Shown: positions 1 through 5,946, counted from the first letter of the stretch. The stretch is DNA of 7,483 nucleotides from Elusimicrobiota bacterium (GCA_023249835.1 JAHFBY010000044.1:1-7483), one strand, 5' to 3'. The notes: generated by a model not told the origin, from the sequence alone. A program made the numbers and translations.

Positions 1-566
1 ATATTGGGATGAATCATTCCCGCGCCTTTGGCGCAGCCCCAAACCGTGACAGTTTTTCCTTGAATGCGGCTTTGCGCAACCGCGACTTTGGGCACGGTAT
101 CGGTGGTCATGATAGCGCGCACCGCGGTCTGCGCGCTGGCATTAGGTGCAAGCGCTCGGGCTTGCGCGGCTAAAGTTTTAATCCCGCGCAAAATCCGGTC
201 CATGGGCAAATACTGTCCAATCACGCCTGTAGAGCAGACCAAAACCTGTTCTTCATCCACCTCCAGCGCGCGGCCGGTTTCTCGAGCCATATTTTCAGCG
301 TCCGTTAAACCTCTTTTTCCCGTGCACGCGTTAGCGCAACCCGAGTTCACAATAATGGCTTGCGCCCAACCTTTAGCCGCATGGGCCCGACTAACCAAAA
401 CAGGCGCAGCTTTAACCAAGTTAGTAGTAAAAAGCGCGGCAACCTTAGCCGGACAATTGGAAAGAAAAAGAGCTAAATCCAGTTTGTCTTTTTTCTTGGC
501 AATACCGCTATGCATTCCCAAGGCGCTAAAGCCCAAGGGCAGTTGTTGGTAGATATTCTCGTTCAA
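1..566 (-). CDS. argJ: Glutamate N-acetyltransferase / ornithine acetyltransferase ArgJ, 5' part (gene runs off the left edge)
   Basis: ArgJ moves the acetyl group from N-acetylornithine to glutamate, recycling it in cytoplasmic arginine synthesis; some family members also use acetyl-CoA. Visible are 188 N-terminal residues. Family hallmarks are LPLGFSALGMHSGI (about 9-22), LDLALF (29-34), the VNSGCANACTG segment (73-83), CSTGVIG (111-117) and KGAGMIHPN at the window edge (180-188). The self-cleavage Thr of the following ATML motif lies just outside. The start is inferred as TTG at 566: an in-frame stop (the TAA of the upstream gene at 593-591) bounds the frame, no ATG or GTG lies between, and AAGGG sits 10 nt upstream. 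It follows the zinc-ribbon gene by 24 bp and argC one gene earlier, which fits an arg operon. Identity is sure; the exact start is fairly sure. Confidence 0.93.
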   Translation of the reverse strand, partial: MNENIYQQLPLGFSALGMHSGIAKKKDKLDLALFLSNCPAKVAALFTTNLVKAAPVLVSRAHAAKGWAQAIIVNSGCANACTGKRGLTDAENMARETGRALEVDEEQVLVCSTGVIGQYLPMDRILRGIKTLAAQARALAPNASAQTAVRAIMTTDTVPKVAVAQSRIQGKTVTVWGCAKGAGMIHPN

Positions 567-576
567 TGAAAGGGAA

Positions 577-581
577 CCCTT
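577..581 (-). promoter_or_regulatory. Ribosome binding site of argJ, supporting a TTG start
   Basis: Reading the minus strand, AAGGG is followed by 10 nt and then TTG (566-564). No ATG or GTG lies in frame between the upstream stop and the conserved LPLGF segment, so this site and TTG are the best start pair. Confidence 0.5.
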
Positions 582-590
582 AAAATAGAT

Positions 591-815
591 TTAGCGACGG
601 CGTCTTCTTTTGGAACGGCAGTTCGGACAGCGTTTAGGCGGAGTCAAACCCCGCATTTTATAAAACTGTTGTTCGCCTGACTCAAACAAAAATTCTTTTT
701 TGCATTCCACACACATTAATTTTTTCCCGTTTCCATCTTGCGTGAGAGTTGAACCTTCATTTTCCTGACCGGAACCTTTGCCAAATAATTTATCAATAAA
801 TGATTTAAACAACAT
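591..815 (-). CDS. Small zinc-ribbon protein with arginine-rich tail
   Basis: A 74-residue protein of unknown function. It has a variable N-terminus (1-30), then a four-cysteine zinc ribbon: CVEC at 35-38 and CPNC at 63-66, with GEQQFY (47-52) and LTPPKRC (57-63) between. This matches the small bacterial 'probable zinc-ribbon' family (CxxC...EQxFY...PxRCxxCR), which I recognise from the pattern. It ends in a strongly basic RSKRRRRR tail, which suggests nucleic-acid or ribosome contact (inference). An ATG two codons upstream (821) would leave only 1 nt to the AAGGAG site, while the ATG at 815 has a 7-nt spacer, so I chose 815. It sits between argC (37 bp upstream edge to edge from 821) and argJ (24 bp downstream) and is presumably co-transcribed with both. 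No arginine-related function is known to me. Confidence 0.82.
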   Translation of the reverse strand: MLFKSFIDKLFGKGSGQENEGSTLTQDGNGKKLMCVECKKEFLFESGEQQFYKMRGLTPPKRCPNCRSKRRRRR

Positions 816-822
816 ATCCATT

Positions 823-828
823 CTCCTT
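823..828 (-). promoter_or_regulatory. Ribosome binding site AAGGAG of the zinc-ribbon gene
   Basis: AAGGAG on the minus strand lies 1 nt before the ATG at 821 and 7 nt before the in-frame ATG at 815. The usual 5-9 nt spacing favours 815. Confidence 0.7.
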
Positions 829-857
829 ATCCATTCCGAATTGACTTGAACGGTCCT

Positions 858-1886
858 TTACAAGAGTCCAGCGCTCTCAATCCATCCGTACATGATATTC
901 ATATTCTGCACTGCCTGAGAGCTCGCGCCTTTTCCCAGGTTATCTATCGCCCCAATAGCGATAATTCTTTTAGTCCGCGGATCCGCGTGCACTCCGATAT
1001 GGCAAAAGTTAGAATTTTGCACAGATCGGAGCTCTGGAAATGACCCTAATTCCATCACTTTTACGAAAGGTTCATTTTGATAGACCTCGGCGTAAATCTG
1101 ATGCAAAGTTTCCGGCTGGACGGCTTTTTTCATCTTACCATAAACTGTCGTTAAAATGCCACGCGTGAGCGGCAGTAGGTGCGGCACAAAAGTAACCTGA
1201 ACCTTGCCCCCGTTACTTTTTACTCGGGTCAGCTCCTGCTCAATTTCGGGCAGATGCCGATGGCCGAGCACCCCGTAAGCTAAAAAATTATCGTTTTGCT
1301 CGCAATAAAGGTAGCGCGTTTCCAGCTTTCTGCCCGCCCCGGAGACCCCGGACTTGGCATCGATCACTAAGGAGTCGGGGTCAATTAATCCCCGCTCGAT
1401 CAACGGCCGCGCTGTGAGGATAGAAGCTGTGGCATAGCAGCCGGGGTTAGCCACTAGGCTAGCGCGGCTAATCTTTGCGCGGTACCGTTCAGGCAACCCG
1501 TAAACAGCCTTGGCCAATAGTTCGGGGTGGGGATGTTTCAATCCATACCATTGGGCGTAAGTATCTTTAGAGATCAACCGAAAATCAGCGGAAAGGTCCA
1601 CTATTTTCACCCCGGCTTTAAGCAGGACTGCCGCGGCTTTAGCTGAACCGCCATGCGGCAAACAGAGGAAAGCCAGGTCCGTATCCCGGAACAGGCTCTT
1701 GATCTGAAACGACTCCAAAAGGATATCTGTTCTGCCGTTAAACCAACTCTGTACCTGGCCCAAAGGTTTACCGCTATAAGTCTCCGAAGTGCAATGCGCA
1801 ATTTTTACGTGCGGGTGGCGGATTAAAAGCTTTACCAGTTCCGAACCGGTATACCCTGTAGCTCCGATGATGGATACTCGTATCAT
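858..1886 (-). CDS. argC: N-acetyl-gamma-glutamyl-phosphate reductase ArgC
   Basis: Reduces N-acetylglutamyl-5-phosphate to the semialdehyde with NADPH, the third step of arginine synthesis, in the cytoplasm. The protein is 342 residues, normal for the roughly 345-residue family form. The N-terminal dinucleotide fold carries IIGATGYTGSELVKLL (6-21). The catalytic cysteine is Cys150 in VANPGCYATA, the probable base is His211 in GHRHLPEIEQEL, and VPHLLPLTRGI (234-244) and NLGKGASSQAVQNMN (316-330) are also typical. The reading frame opens 11 codons earlier (1919), but those codons overlap the end of rsmI. The ATG at 1886 puts the glycine motif at the usual distance and has AAGGAA 9 nt upstream. 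It begins 4 bp after the rsmI stop, so it is co-transcribed. Its end and the next gene are about 40 bp apart. Confidence 0.96.
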   Translation of the reverse strand: MIRVSIIGATGYTGSELVKLLIRHPHVKIAHCTSETYSGKPLGQVQSWFNGRTDILLESFQIKSLFRDTDLAFLCLPHGGSAKAAAVLLKAGVKIVDLSADFRLISKDTYAQWYGLKHPHPELLAKAVYGLPERYRAKISRASLVANPGCYATASILTARPLIERGLIDPDSLVIDAKSGVSGAGRKLETRYLYCEQNDNFLAYGVLGHRHLPEIEQELTRVKSNGGKVQVTFVPHLLPLTRGILTTVYGKMKKAVQPETLHQIYAEVYQNEPFVKVMELGSFPELRSVQNSNFCHIGVHADPRTKRIIAIGAIDNLGKGASSQAVQNMNIMYGWIESAGLL

Positions 1887-1890
1887 ATTC

Positions 1891-2643
1891 TTAGTTTCCT
1901 TTTTCTTTGGGCTTTTCACCCGGTTTAAATATGACTGTGAATTCGCCTAAAATCTCTTTGGCTGCCAAGTTTTGGCGCACAGCGGTCACTGTCCCATGTA
2001 AATGCTCCTCAAACTTTTTGGTGAGCTCCCGGCCAATCCAACATTCAGTCTCAGGACCCAAAGCTTCGGCCGCTAATTCCAAAGTGTTCAATACCCGGTA
2101 AGGCGATTCAAAAAATATCAAAGGTTCGCCAAGGGCGGCTGACTCAGACAAAATTTTTTTAATCCGACTGTCCCGACGCGGCAAAAAGCCTAAAAAAATA
2201 AACCCTTTATCCACGATCCCGGAAACCGACACGGCGCAAGTAACCGCCGAGGGTCCAGGCAACGCTTCTACGCGAAAACCTTGCGCGCCTACCTCGCGCG
2301 CCAGCCACGCTCCCGGATCCGACACGGCCGGGGTCCCAGCGTCGGTCAACAGCGCCACGGACTCCCCGCGCGCCAAAATTTCAGTCACGCGCGGCAACTC
2401 TTTTTTTTCCTTGGGTCCAAAAATAGAAAAGAGCGGTTTATGCACCCCGTAATGGTTTAGGAGCTGCACGCTTTTACGCGTGTCTTCACATGCGACCTGG
2501 GCGGAATTTTTTAGCGCTTCTAAAGCGCGAAAAGTAAAGTCCCCTAAATTGCCGATGGGCGTTCCAATAACGTAAAGCGTTCCTGTAATTTTATTAAATT
2601 CCTTGTGGCGCCGCTGACCCGGGTTGGAAAAATTCCGGTTCAT
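1891..2643 (-). CDS. rsmI: 16S rRNA (cytidine(1402)-2'-O)-methyltransferase RsmI
   Basis: Methylates the 2'-hydroxyl of C1402 in 16S rRNA with S-adenosylmethionine, tuning the ribosomal P site. Tetrapyrrole-methylase fold motifs, numbered from the ATG at 2643, are TLYVIGTPIGNLGDFTFRAL (22-41), CEDTRKS (52-58), LLTDAGTPAVSDPGAWL (98-114), ALPGPSAVTCAVSVSG (127-142), GFLPRR (152-157) and FFESPYRVL (177-185). At most 250 residues, it is shorter than E. coli RsmI (286) and stops right after the methylase domain, so the C-terminal extension is missing. The only ATG overlaps the upstream gene by 50 bp and lacks a clear ribosome site. An ATT at 2589, 9 nt after AAGGAA, would give a 232-residue protein beginning directly before TGTLYVIGTP. 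I list the ATG form but think ATT is a serious alternative. Co-transcribed with the HD-GYP gene and argC. Confidence 0.93.
   Translation of the reverse strand: MNRNFSNPGQRRHKEFNKITGTLYVIGTPIGNLGDFTFRALEALKNSAQVACEDTRKSVQLLNHYGVHKPLFSIFGPKEKKELPRVTEILARGESVALLTDAGTPAVSDPGAWLAREVGAQGFRVEALPGPSAVTCAVSVSGIVDKGFIFLGFLPRRDSRIKKILSESAALGEPLIFFESPYRVLNTLELAAEALGPETECWIGRELTKKFEEHLHGTVTAVRQNLAAKEILGEFTVIFKPGEKPKEKGN
1896..1901 (-). promoter_or_regulatory. Ribosome binding site AAGGAA of argC
   Basis: The minus strand reads AAGGAA, two bases, the rsmI stop TAA, four bases, then ATG (1886). This fixes the argC start at 1886. The same layout recurs at the HD-GYP/rsmI junction. Confidence 0.6.
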
Positions 2644-3859
2644 CTTTTAAAATTTCAACGAACGTTTCCACCACTTTAGGATCGAACTGCCCGCCTGCGC
2701 CAACTTTAAGTTCCCGGATCGCTTGCGTTTTACTTAAAGCGCTGCGATAGGGCCTGTCCGCTACCATGGCCTGAAACGCATTGATCACCGACACGATCCG
2801 CGACCCCAGGGGAATTTCTTCGCCCACGAGCCCCGCTGGATAGCCCTTGCCGTCCCAGCGCTCTTGGTGGTAAAGGATGATAGGAGTCACCGGAGATAAA
2901 AATTCCACGCGTGCCAAAATCTCCTGGCTGATTTCCGGATGTTTTTTCACCAATTCATATTCTGCGTCGGTCAGTTTGCCGGGTTTGCGCAAAATGGCGT
3001 CGTCCACGCCCATCTTACCGATACCATGGATCAGGGCCGCAAACTCAATGTGGCGCACCAAGGTTTCGGGCAAGTCCAACTTTTCGGCTATTTGGCGCGC
3101 GTAGATGCGCTGTTTTTCCCGGGTAACGTAGCTGCGGCGAACGTTTTCCTTTAATTCCAAAGCGTGCACCAGGGTCTCCACCATTTCCAAATAAAAGCGT
3201 TGGAAACTTGCATAGAGGTCTAAATTCTCCAGGGTCATGGCGCTTTGGTTAGCTAAAATAGTGAGCAAGCGCACAGTGCGTTCATCAAAATTATGGTGCG
3301 GTTGATCGGCAAAAACCGAAAGCACGCCAATAGTATGGTTGCGCACTTGCACGGGAACAGCGATCAAAGAGCGGGACCGGTATTCCGGCGTTTTATCTTC
3401 AATAAACCGCCGGTCGCTTTCCATATCTCCCACGGTGATGGTTTTGCCCAACTGGACCACGCGCCCGGAAACGCCTTCTCCCACCGGGATGCGGCTATTC
3501 AAAAGCGCGGGCTCGGCAATACCTTTAGACGCAATGGGCAAAAGCACGTTGGGTTCCTTATCCAAAAGCCAAAGAGCGCCCTTAGGGCAATGCATGATTT
3601 GGCAAGCGGAATCAACGATCATTTGGGCAATTTTACGCTTACTCTCCGAATCGGTATTGGTCAAACCCAATTCATGAATTCCGGTCAACAACCCAATCAC
3701 CGAGTCCAGCCCTGCCACCTGTTCTTTTAACTGACGTTTAGCCTCTTCCCAGCGCTTCACCGCCGCGGTTTCTTTATGAAGGCTTTTAGCGTAATAGCGC
3801 AGAAAAATAAACCAACTGAGGATGAGGAGGACAGAGAGAAATATCAATATTATGTTCAT
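2594..3859 (-). CDS. Membrane-anchored GAF + HD-GYP domain protein with degenerate metal site
   Basis: 421 residues. Residues 2-20 form one membrane helix, with K/R residues just after it. Residues 28-55 may be a coiled-coil linker, 55-215 are a GAF sensor domain (PVGEGVSGRVVQLGKTI 125-141, SLIAVPV 164-170, IGVLSVFA 177-184), and about 225-410 are an HD-GYP domain. Active members hydrolyse cyclic di-GMP. GKGYP (337-341), His278, His307 and His331 remain. The HD aspartate is Gly279 (LIHGIGK), the first ligand histidine is replaced in TREKQR (Glu248 by my alignment), the second of the usual HH pair is Gln332 (YHQERWDG), and the late ligand Asp is Asn360 (VINAFQAM). Hydrolysis is therefore doubtful; a ligand-binding or scaffolding role is likelier (inference). 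First gene after a consensus promoter, followed by rsmI. Confidence 0.9.
   Translation of the reverse strand: MNIILIFLSVLLILSWFIFLRYYAKSLHKETAAVKRWEEAKRQLKEQVAGLDSVIGLLTGIHELGLTNTDSESKRKIAQMIVDSACQIMHCPKGALWLLDKEPNVLLPIASKGIAEPALLNSRIPVGEGVSGRVVQLGKTITVGDMESDRRFIEDKTPEYRSRSLIAVPVQVRNHTIGVLSVFADQPHHNFDERTVRLLTILANQSAMTLENLDLYASFQRFYLEMVETLVHALELKENVRRSYVTREKQRIYARQIAEKLDLPETLVRHIEFAALIHGIGKMGVDDAILRKPGKLTDAEYELVKKHPEISQEILARVEFLSPVTPIILYHQERWDGKGYPAGLVGEEIPLGSRIVSVINAFQAMVADRPYRSALSKTQAIRELKVGAGGQFDPKVVETFVEILKDEPEFFQPGSAAPQGI
2599..2604 (-). promoter_or_regulatory. Shine-Dalgarno-like AAGGAA before a possible ATT start of rsmI
   Basis: The minus strand reads AAGGAA, TT, the upstream stop TAA (2596-2594), TAAA, then ATT (2589). 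SD-to-codon and stop-to-codon distances are identical to those of the argC start. There is no ATG, GTG or TTG at this point. Confidence 0.4.
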
Positions 3860-3885
3860 GCGATTACGGGTCCCACTAAAATTTT

Positions 3886-3914
3886 ATCATAATCAAACAA
3901 CCGCGCAATGTCAA
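3886..3914 (-). promoter_or_regulatory. Consensus sigma70-type promoter of the HD-GYP/rsmI/argCJ operon
   Basis: On the minus strand TTGACA (3914-3909) is followed by a 17-bp spacer and TATGAT (3891-3886). This is a perfect -35, ideal spacing and a one-mismatch -10. Transcription should begin near 3879, leaving a leader of about 20 nt before the ATG at 3859. The Shine-Dalgarno of that gene is weak. Confidence 0.8.
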
Positions 3915-3945
3915 TAACGCACATATAAATCTAATTAAAAAAATA

Positions 3946-3954
3946 TGGTATGAT
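3946..3954 (+). promoter_or_regulatory. Extended -10 promoter of the cas6e-like gene
   Basis: TGGTATGAT matches the extended -10 pattern TGnTATAAT with one mismatch. No good -35 lies 16-18 bp upstream, which an extended -10 can tolerate; the surroundings are very AT-rich. Transcription would start near 3961, giving a leader of only about 9 nt with no Shine-Dalgarno before the ATG at 3970. Confidence 0.5.
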
Positions 3955-3969
3955 TTTTTCTTATTCATT

Positions 3970-4614
3970 ATGAACTATTTAACCCAAATCATTTTGCCCA
4001 GCGAATTGGCGGCAAAACAAAAATTGCTTGAAAACTTTCAATGGTACGGCGAGGTTTGGAAATATTTTCCGCGACGGCCTAACAGCGCAAAGGATTTTTT
4101 GTTTCGGATGGACCGCTATGACAAAGAAGTGCGCGTGACCTTGGCTTCCAACCGCGAGCCGCGCCGCCCGGGTTGGTGTCCCGCAAAGGCCTGGGAGTGC
4201 CGAAACCTGAACGCTGCCGAACCTAATTTTTACGAACTTCCTAAATACCGTTTTAAAGTTTGCCTGAACCCCACCCGTACCACGAGGGACAACCCCAATA
4301 AAAACGCCCGGGTTAAAAAACAGGGCCGCCACGAAGCGATCCTCAAAGCCCCGGAACTGCGCGAGTGGTTTTACCGCAAAGCCGTTGAAAACGGATTTAA
4401 AGTACTCGCTGCGCCGGAAATAAATATCTCTCCCCCGGTCTTCCACCGGTTCCTCCAAGCGGGCCACCAAAGCACGATCGTGGGCGTAGACTTTAGAGGA
4501 ACGCTCGAAGTTACGGACAAACCGTTGTTTAAAAAAGTGTGCGGCCAAGGCATTGGCCGCAGCCGCTCCTTTGGCTTTGGATTATTAGTGATTCAACCAA
4601 TCAACAAAATATAA
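3970..4614 (+). CDS. cas6e: Solitary Cas6e/Cse3-type CRISPR RNA endoribonuclease homologue, catalytic His apparently replaced
   Basis: 214 residues, a normal length for Cas6e, the RAMP-fold enzyme that cuts type I-E CRISPR precursor RNA at the base of the repeat hairpin and stays bound to it. Family signs are the opening NYLTQIIL (2-9), VWKYFPRRPNSAKDFLFRMD (29-48, close to LWHLFPNRPDAARDFLF of E. coli CasE), YRFKVCLNPTRTTRD (93-107), FRGTLEVTD (175-183) and the C-terminal glycine-rich loop GQGIGRSRSFGFGLLVI (192-208). The position of catalytic His20 (E. coli) or His26 (Thermus) is Tyr26 here (FQWYGEVW), and no His occurs before residue 121. It is the only plus-strand gene, with its own promoter, 3 bp from the convergent permease stop, and has no other cas gene or array nearby. 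The frame is intact. It may be an RNA-binding protein, a dead relic, or an enzyme using other residues. Confidence 0.85.
   Translation: MNYLTQIILPSELAAKQKLLENFQWYGEVWKYFPRRPNSAKDFLFRMDRYDKEVRVTLASNREPRRPGWCPAKAWECRNLNAAEPNFYELPKYRFKVCLNPTRTTRDNPNKNARVKKQGRHEAILKAPELREWFYRKAVENGFKVLAAPEINISPPVFHRFLQAGHQSTIVGVDFRGTLEVTDKPLFKKVCGQGIGRSRSFGFGLLVIQPINKI
4531..4561 (-). terminator. Intrinsic terminator of the tsaB-permease operon, inside antisense cas6e
   Basis: The minus strand has a perfect 9-bp GC-rich stem (TGCGGCCAA / TTGGCCGCA) around a TGCC loop, then CAC and six T residues (4536-4531). It starts 57 bp past the permease stop. On the plus strand the hairpin still forms but no T tract follows, so it should terminate only leftward transcription. 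The stem encodes the glycine-rich loop of the cas6e-like protein (codons 191-198). Confidence 0.7.
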
Positions 4615-4617
4615 GAT

Positions 4618-5946
4618 TTACTTAACCCAAAAACTGCCCGCAAATAAGAGGGCGATTAAATATAACATAGGCGGGACTTCTTTAAATTTTCCCAGGGCCA
4701 TTTTTAATAATACGTAACTGATGAAGCCTAGGGCAATACCGTGGGAAATTGAAAACGTGAGCGGAATGCCTAAAATAATTAAGAACGCCGGGATCGATTC
4801 TTCCAGATTTGACCATTCCATTTCTCCGAGCGCTCCGCACATTAAGAACCCGACAAATATCAATGCGGGCGCTGTGATCGGGTGGAGCAGCCCTTGCGGC
4901 GCGTTCATGCCTTGGCCCACCATGGCTAGGACAGGCGTGAAAAATGGCGCTAAAAAAAAGCATACGCTCACCACTACGTTGGCCAGTCCCGTACGCGCGC
5001 CTTGGGTGACCCCGGCCGCAGACTCTACGTAAGTGGTCACGGAACTGACCGAAAATAACCCGCCCAAAATGGCGGCCAAAGAATCAACTAACAACGCTCT
5101 CTTTAAACGAGGAAAACTGCCGTCAGCCTGCAGGAAGAGGCCTTCCCGTCCCACAGCAATGACCGTGCCCATGGTATCAAAAAAATCCGTCATGAAAAAC
5201 GCGAAGATCACGGGGATCAGTTCAATGCGAAAAGCGCCCCTAATATCACACTGAAAAAGCGTGGCGGGGATCCCCGGCCACAAGAGCCAGGTATCCGGCA
5301 AACGAATTAAGCCTGCGGCTAAAGATACCAGGATTGAACCCAACATACCGTAAAGCAAAGCGCCGGAAATTTTGCGAATTTCTAAATAGGCGGTTAGGAG
5401 CAACCCAAAAGCGGACAGGAGCACGGACTTTTGCGAGAAATCACCCACTGTAACGAATGTAACCGTATCCGCGGCAATAAAGCCCGCTTCTTTTAAACCG
5501 ATCATACTAATGAACAATCCAATGCCAATGCCGATCGCGCGCTTAATGGCATGGGGGATAGCGGCCATCACTTTTTCCCGCGCCCGAGTTAACACAAAGA
5601 GCGTGACTAAAACCCCTTCGAGCACGACTACTCCCATGCCGGTTTGCCAAGAAAGCTTTAAACCCAGAACCACGTTGTAAGTGAGCAGGGCGTTTAGGCC
5701 CATGCCGCTGGCCAATGCTAAAGGATAGTTGGCATAGAAGCCCATGCAGAGCGTGGCAATGGCCGCAGCCCAGGCCGTGGCCGTGATCGTGTCTGTTAAA
5801 GGAAGTCCGGCTTGGGCAAGCATGGCAGGGTTCACGAACAGGATGTAGGCCATGGTCATAAAAGTGGTCAGTCCGCCGGCAAACTCCCGGCGGAAAGTGG
5901 TTTGATGTTGGTTTAATCCAAAAATGCGTTCGCACCATTGGATCAT
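4618..5946 (-). CDS. NCS2-family (AzgA-type) purine permease
   Basis: Proton-coupled importer of purine bases in the cytoplasmic membrane. Relatives carry hypoxanthine, guanine or adenine; the substrate cannot be fixed here. It has 442 residues, the usual length, and many hydrophobic segments. AzgA-branch motifs are TTFMTMAYILFVNPAMLAQA (27-46), SGMGLNALLTY (80-90), FFMTDFFDTMGT (250-261), ILGGLFSVSSVTTYVESAAG (293-312) with QGARTGLANV, ALIFVGFLMCGAL (361-373) and ESIPAFLIILGIPLTFSIS (383-401). The start ATG overlaps the stop of the thioesterase gene as ATGA, and AAAGGGG lies 7 nt upstream, so translation is coupled. It is the last gene of the operon. Its stop is 3 bp from that of the convergent cas6e-like gene, so its 3' untranslated RNA is antisense to that gene. 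Confidence 0.95.
   Translation of the reverse strand: MIQWCERIFGLNQHQTTFRREFAGGLTTFMTMAYILFVNPAMLAQAGLPLTDTITATAWAAAIATLCMGFYANYPLALASGMGLNALLTYNVVLGLKLSWQTGMGVVVLEGVLVTLFVLTRAREKVMAAIPHAIKRAIGIGIGLFISMIGLKEAGFIAADTVTFVTVGDFSQKSVLLSAFGLLLTAYLEIRKISGALLYGMLGSILVSLAAGLIRLPDTWLLWPGIPATLFQCDIRGAFRIELIPVIFAFFMTDFFDTMGTVIAVGREGLFLQADGSFPRLKRALLVDSLAAILGGLFSVSSVTTYVESAAGVTQGARTGLANVVVSVCFFLAPFFTPVLAMVGQGMNAPQGLLHPITAPALIFVGFLMCGALGEMEWSNLEESIPAFLIILGIPLTFSISHGIALGFISYVLLKMALGKFKEVPPMLYLIALLFAGSFWVK

Noticed and set aside
64..552. Plus-strand 162-codon open frame
   Set aside because: It lies opposite the conserved argJ coding region, has no recognisable domain, and is an antisense shadow.
1887..1919. 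Upstream ATG for argC adding 11 residues
   Set aside because: It lies inside the end of rsmI and the added lysine-rich residues are not typical of ArgC. The ATG at 1886 has a well-spaced AAGGAA.
3979..4548. Minus-strand 189-codon open frame opposite the cas6e-like gene
   Set aside because: No family features and no ribosome site, while the plus-strand frame shows Cas6e motifs from end to end. It is a shadow frame.
3860..4620. CRISPR array or leader near the cas6e-like gene
   Set aside because: No direct repeat of about 28 bases recurs at regular spacing here or elsewhere in the window. The hairpin at 4540-4561 occurs once and is coding.
5543..5938. Minus-strand 131-codon frame inside the permease
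   Set aside because: It is out of frame with the clear NCS2 permease and has unusual His/Arg-rich composition without a domain; a shadow.
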